Shown in pieces: positions 61,109 through 64,000 of a DNA stretch of 64,000 nt. Origin of the DNA: Protonemura montana (lineage: Eukaryota > Arthropoda > Insecta > Plecoptera > Nemouridae); contig OX387602.1 of the NCBI GenBank assembly GCA_947568835.1, positions 22,371,021-22,435,020 of the forward strand, written 5' to 3'. A program made the translations under genes and the position numbers. Position 1 is the first letter of the stretch; every line of letters begins with the position of its first letter. Below the pieces are notes generated by a model. The model did not search any database. It saw only the letters and a program-made list of their open reading frames with translations, and was not told the DNA's origin.

Positions 61109-62290
61109 CTAGAGCCGAGAATCGATCACTGTGATAAAATAAAAACCTTGCTTTTCTCCCCGAGGGACGGAAAGTGGACAAGCTGCTGGTCTTGCGTTGA
61201 CGTAGATCGATGTTTCCCAAGTCAAGTTTTTCTTCAGTTGGGTGCAGCGGGACCGAGAGGGGAGGGAACGCCAACCTGCAAAATAAGGGAAACATTTAGA
61301 CATGTCAGGATAGCCAACTGTGCCAGACTGGCAAGATAACAGGTGGCAACACTGCTTGTTGGGATTAAATATAGCACTGTTTCGACAACAATCCATGTGG
61401 CACTGGTCTAGTGGCATTGGTGAATGAGTGGGATGATGAACCTAACCTTGCCTAGAAGAGCATGCACTCTTATAGGCAGTGCATTCGACTGGACAGTAAG
61501 TCTGTAAAACATACCTGGCATGCACTCTTATAGGCAGTGCATTCGACTGGACAGTAAGCCTGTAAAACATACCTGGCATGCACTCTTATAGGCAGTGCAT
61601 TCGACTGGACAGTAAGCCTGTAAAACATACCTGGCATGCACTCTTATAGGCAGTGCATTCGACTGGACAGTAAGCCTGTAAAACATACCTGGCATGCACT
61701 CTTATGGGCAGTGCATTCGACTGGACAGTAAGCCTGTAAAACATACCTGGCATGCACTCTTATAGGCAGTGCATTCGACTGGACAGTAAGCCTGTAAAAC
61801 ATACCTGGCATGCACTCTTATGGGCAGTGCATTCGACTGGACAGTAAGCCTGTAAAACATACCTGGCATGCACTCTTATAGGCAGTGCATTCGACTGGAC
61901 AGTAAGCCTGTAAAACATACCTGGCATGCACTCTTATAGGCCGTGCATGCTCTAAAAATTCCTGAACTGAGGCAAAAATAGTGACAATTGTTAAAATATT
62001 GATATCTAGAATAGCTCTGAATTGCTCACTTTCAGTAGACTTGACGAGCTTTGTTGATGGAAACTCCGGGACAGTCGCTGTTGTTGGTCTTTCACAAGAG
62101 CAGGTCTCCAGCAGCCGTTGACAGCAATCTAGAAGAAAGAATTCATGACTCAGACATCGACAGCTTCTCGTTGGTTTCAAAGCAATCGTATGAACTTCAA
62201 CTAACCTTGTTTAAAGTTGTATTCAAAGTGAGTTGGTGGTTCTTGAATCTCTAATGCATGCAACAATGTGTTGCTGGGGCTAGAAGCCAT
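61109..62290 (-). CDS. Candidate unrecognised three-exon gene
   Basis: Minus-strand segments with splice consensus and matching phase: 62206-62290 (ATG at 62290, good Kozak context), 62030-62128 and 61109-61275. They give 116 codons beginning MASSPSNTLLHALEIQEPPT, then HFEYNFKQ, then CCQRLLETCSCE. In the third exon another frame (LHPTEEKLDLGNIDLRQRK) looks more protein-like than the phase-matched one, so the model may be wrong there. The second intron contains the 58-bp minisatellite. No family recognised. Confidence 0.25.
61378..61460 (-). repeat. Truncated 5S-SINE tail
   Basis: Matches only the tail of the inverted 5S-derived SINE: GGCACTGGTCTAGTGGCATT, GGTGAATGAG and CCTAACCTTGCCTAGAAG parallel the words at 56220-56290. 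Confidence 0.65.
61461..61945 (+). repeat. 58-bp minisatellite
   Basis: Eight full units and a partial ninth, with an exact 58-bp period from 61461. The unit begins CATGCACTCTTATAGGCAGT and ends AAACATACCTGG. Units are nearly identical (T/C near the first unit's end; TATAGG/TATGGG variants). There are no spacers, so it is not a CRISPR-like array. Confidence 0.97.
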
Positions 62291-62904
62291 CCTTGGGCTG
62301 GGTTTGCTGAAATAGCAACAAACAAACAATTAATACCGAAACATAAAATACATTGTGTAAATCCCGGGGCTTACAATGAAACATAAAAATGGTTTAATTG
62401 GCAGGTTTAACAGACAGATAGAAGATTGGACATGAATATAAGCTAATGGGCAGAGGTATTGGAATTTTAAAAATCAGATGTTGAATAGGGGAATAATGGG
62501 TTTAAGTGATTGGGAACAGGTGACAAAGAATGTCAATAGTTTTAGGAAGTTGTTAAAAGATATATTGTAAGATCTGAAACGCTAAGATGGTGAGAAATTT
62601 CTAAGACAACTATCAAAATGTACAAATCTGCTTGAATGTAATAATTATCCAATTCCTTGACCCAGCAATTCCCCAGATACCAGATGTTCTGGAACTGACT
62701 TTCTTGACTTTACTTTTATCTCATAGTTTTATTAGGAACAAATATAAGTACCTTTAGTTTCGAGCAATTGGTTTAGACACTGGTAAAATCTTTCATGAAT
62801 GGTTGAGATCCCACACGAGTTCATTCTTCTACGGATGTAGCTTGATAATTCGAAGTGTAAGTCCAAGAAGTCTCCACGATGCCATCAGTCAATGATATTG
62901 GATT

Positions 62905-63003
62905 GTTGGTGGCAGCCAGACAGCAGAAGATATCATCTTACAGACAGAGAGAAGTTGGTGGCAGCCACACAGCAGAAGATATCATCTTACAGACAGAGAG
63001 AAG
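62905..63003 (+). repeat. 49-bp tandem duplication
   Basis: Two units beginning GTTGGTGGCAGCCA and ending CAGACAGAGAGAA, differing by one base. Confidence 0.9.
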
Positions 63004-63106
63004 TTGTTAGCATTGACAAAATATTTGACAGTTCATCCTGATGAAGCTGCAATCTAAAGCTTGTCAGCCAGGGGCAATGTTCGTGGGAAGTTAGCCTCAG
63101 CCTTCG

Positions 63107-63440
63107 CCTTCAATAGCTCGTAATTGCTCGGAAATGCTTAGCAGACAATGTTAACAAACCGCAGTAAAAACAGTGTGTACAAAAGGAAAAGCACTTAAAT
63201 AGTCCATTGTTAATAACGCATTAAAGCAAATAGAAACAACATTGAAAATTTCACAGATGATAAAGTACGTGATAGGCTTTCGATCCGTGATGGTCCTAAT
63301 TTTTGGCCCAGCCTAGGACAAAAAAAGGCTAACATTTACAAAATTTGTGTTATCATTTATTTGCGAGAAAATGAAGGGGGGCTACTCCCTTGAAATTGTC
63401 ACAGATGATAGAGTACGTGATAGGCTTTCGTGTTAGGCTA
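63107..63440 (+). repeat. 148-bp family, copy 3
   Basis: Repeats the leader (TTCAATAGCTCGTAATTGC) and about one and a half units of the family at 44591-45250, in the same orientation. Confidence 0.9.
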
Positions 63441-63593
63441 ACGCTGCCCTGTTAGAAATGACGTGGTTTAGGTCGTACCTGCATCATCTATTTTGGACTT
63501 AGTAAAAAAAAATCTTCAAAAAATACTTCAAATGATTTTAACGCTATCTCTTTAACAGGAATATATTCCGGTTGGAGAACTCAAAATATACTC

Positions 63594-63680
63594 TCAAAAA
63601 ACTCAGGCGCCTGGGATCGAACACTCGCCACTTAGTTTCCAACGATGTGGCCATCCCACCGAGCCACTTGGCCCCATACA
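63594..63680 (-). repeat. tRNA-like SINE head
   Basis: The minus strand reads GGGGCCAAGTGGCTCGGTGG (A box) and GTGTTCGATCCC (B box), about 40 bases apart. It is a decayed tRNA-derived head. Confidence 0.5.
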
Positions 63681-63738
63681 CTAGTACAGATTAATTACCA
63701 AACAAGTGATGCTATTTGTTTCAATTAACTTAATGCAG

Positions 63739-63821
63739 TCACCATCCTCTGAAGATCAAAAAGTAGACGTTTGTAGCAGACATTTGAATGGCAAGGAGGG
63801 TGTCAGCAGCTGCTACACAAG
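63739..63821 (+). other. Exon-like segment of unknown gene
   Basis: Bounded by TTAATGCAG and AG|GTGAGT. The phase-0 frame reads SPSSEDQKVDVCSRHLNGKE. The VCSRH word is reminiscent of the end of THAP zinc fingers, but that is too little to call. On the other strand, 63918-64000 ends in a good donor (AAATG|GTAAGTG), perhaps the first exon of a minus-strand gene. Confidence 0.2.
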
Positions 63822-64000
63822 GTGAGTGGAGAGGTTTACATTGTCACTGCAATGCCGCGCATTGCTGATAACACACAAGGATTAGTATACATACACACAA
63901 GATAAGATATAACACTTACCATTTCTGCATTCCGGCGTCCTGCTTCGAGCTATGGATGCGACGGATGATTGAACAGCGGACATTGGCAGCGCTCGATGCA

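Noticed and set aside
61461-61945. CRISPR-like regular repeat array
   Set aside because: Direct 58-bp units with no spacers, in a eukaryotic genome; a plain minisatellite.
63739-63821. THAP zinc-finger exon
   Set aside because: Only the VCSRH word fits; the preceding C2 part and neighbouring exons were not found.

Overview
The window is animal nuclear DNA, most likely from an arthropod. Genes are split by GT-AG introns of about 70 bp to 3.7 kb. The CBF-beta homologue carries the N-terminal extension I associate with insect Brother/Big brother proteins. A (TTAGG)n-type array, the arthropod telomere unit, sits at 13.6 kb. I cannot settle the order; no LTR retroelement or virus-like element was recognised.

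The left 44 kb hold five recognisable genes. A CBFB (core-binding factor beta) gene on the minus strand is cut by the left edge (three exons, 8300-10759). DUS2 (tRNA dihydrouridine synthase 2, minus, 15124-17559) and ORC5 (origin recognition complex subunit 5, minus, 17963-22958) lie in tandem only about 0.4 kb apart. EDC4/Ge-1 (mRNA-decapping scaffold, plus, 23835-40934, 23 coding exons) is divergent from ORC5 across an 876-bp interval with a perfect CRE. UTP23 (rRNA-processing PIN-like protein, minus, 42816-44364) converges on EDC4. I rebuilt all exons by hand; reading phase is continuous across every junction of DUS2, ORC5, EDC4 and UTP23. The genes are mostly housekeeping functions of RNA metabolism and replication. 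CBFB, EDC4 and DUS2 also lie together on human 16q22.1, so the cluster looks like ancient linkage.

Introns and spacers of the left part carry DNA-transposon relics: two hAT-like elements with terminal inverted repeats and 8-bp target duplications (one with a transposase remnant), a TTAA-flanked element, a Helitron-like 3' end beside the telomere-type array, and several very long poly-C/poly-G runs.

The right 20 kb (44.6-64 kb) are a dense mosaic of RNA polymerase III-type repeats and satellites. They include 5S rRNA-derived SINEs with an internal 91-bp array in inverted orientation, a 52-bp tandem array made of truncated tRNA-like units, many single tRNA-like SINE heads, a 148-bp repeat family, foldback elements, and 11-, 12-, 58- and 69-bp tandem repeats. 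Threaded through them are sets of exon-like segments with good splice sites that may be one or two unrecognised spliced genes (46.4-54.4 kb plus; 61.1-62.3 kb minus). These are low-confidence calls.
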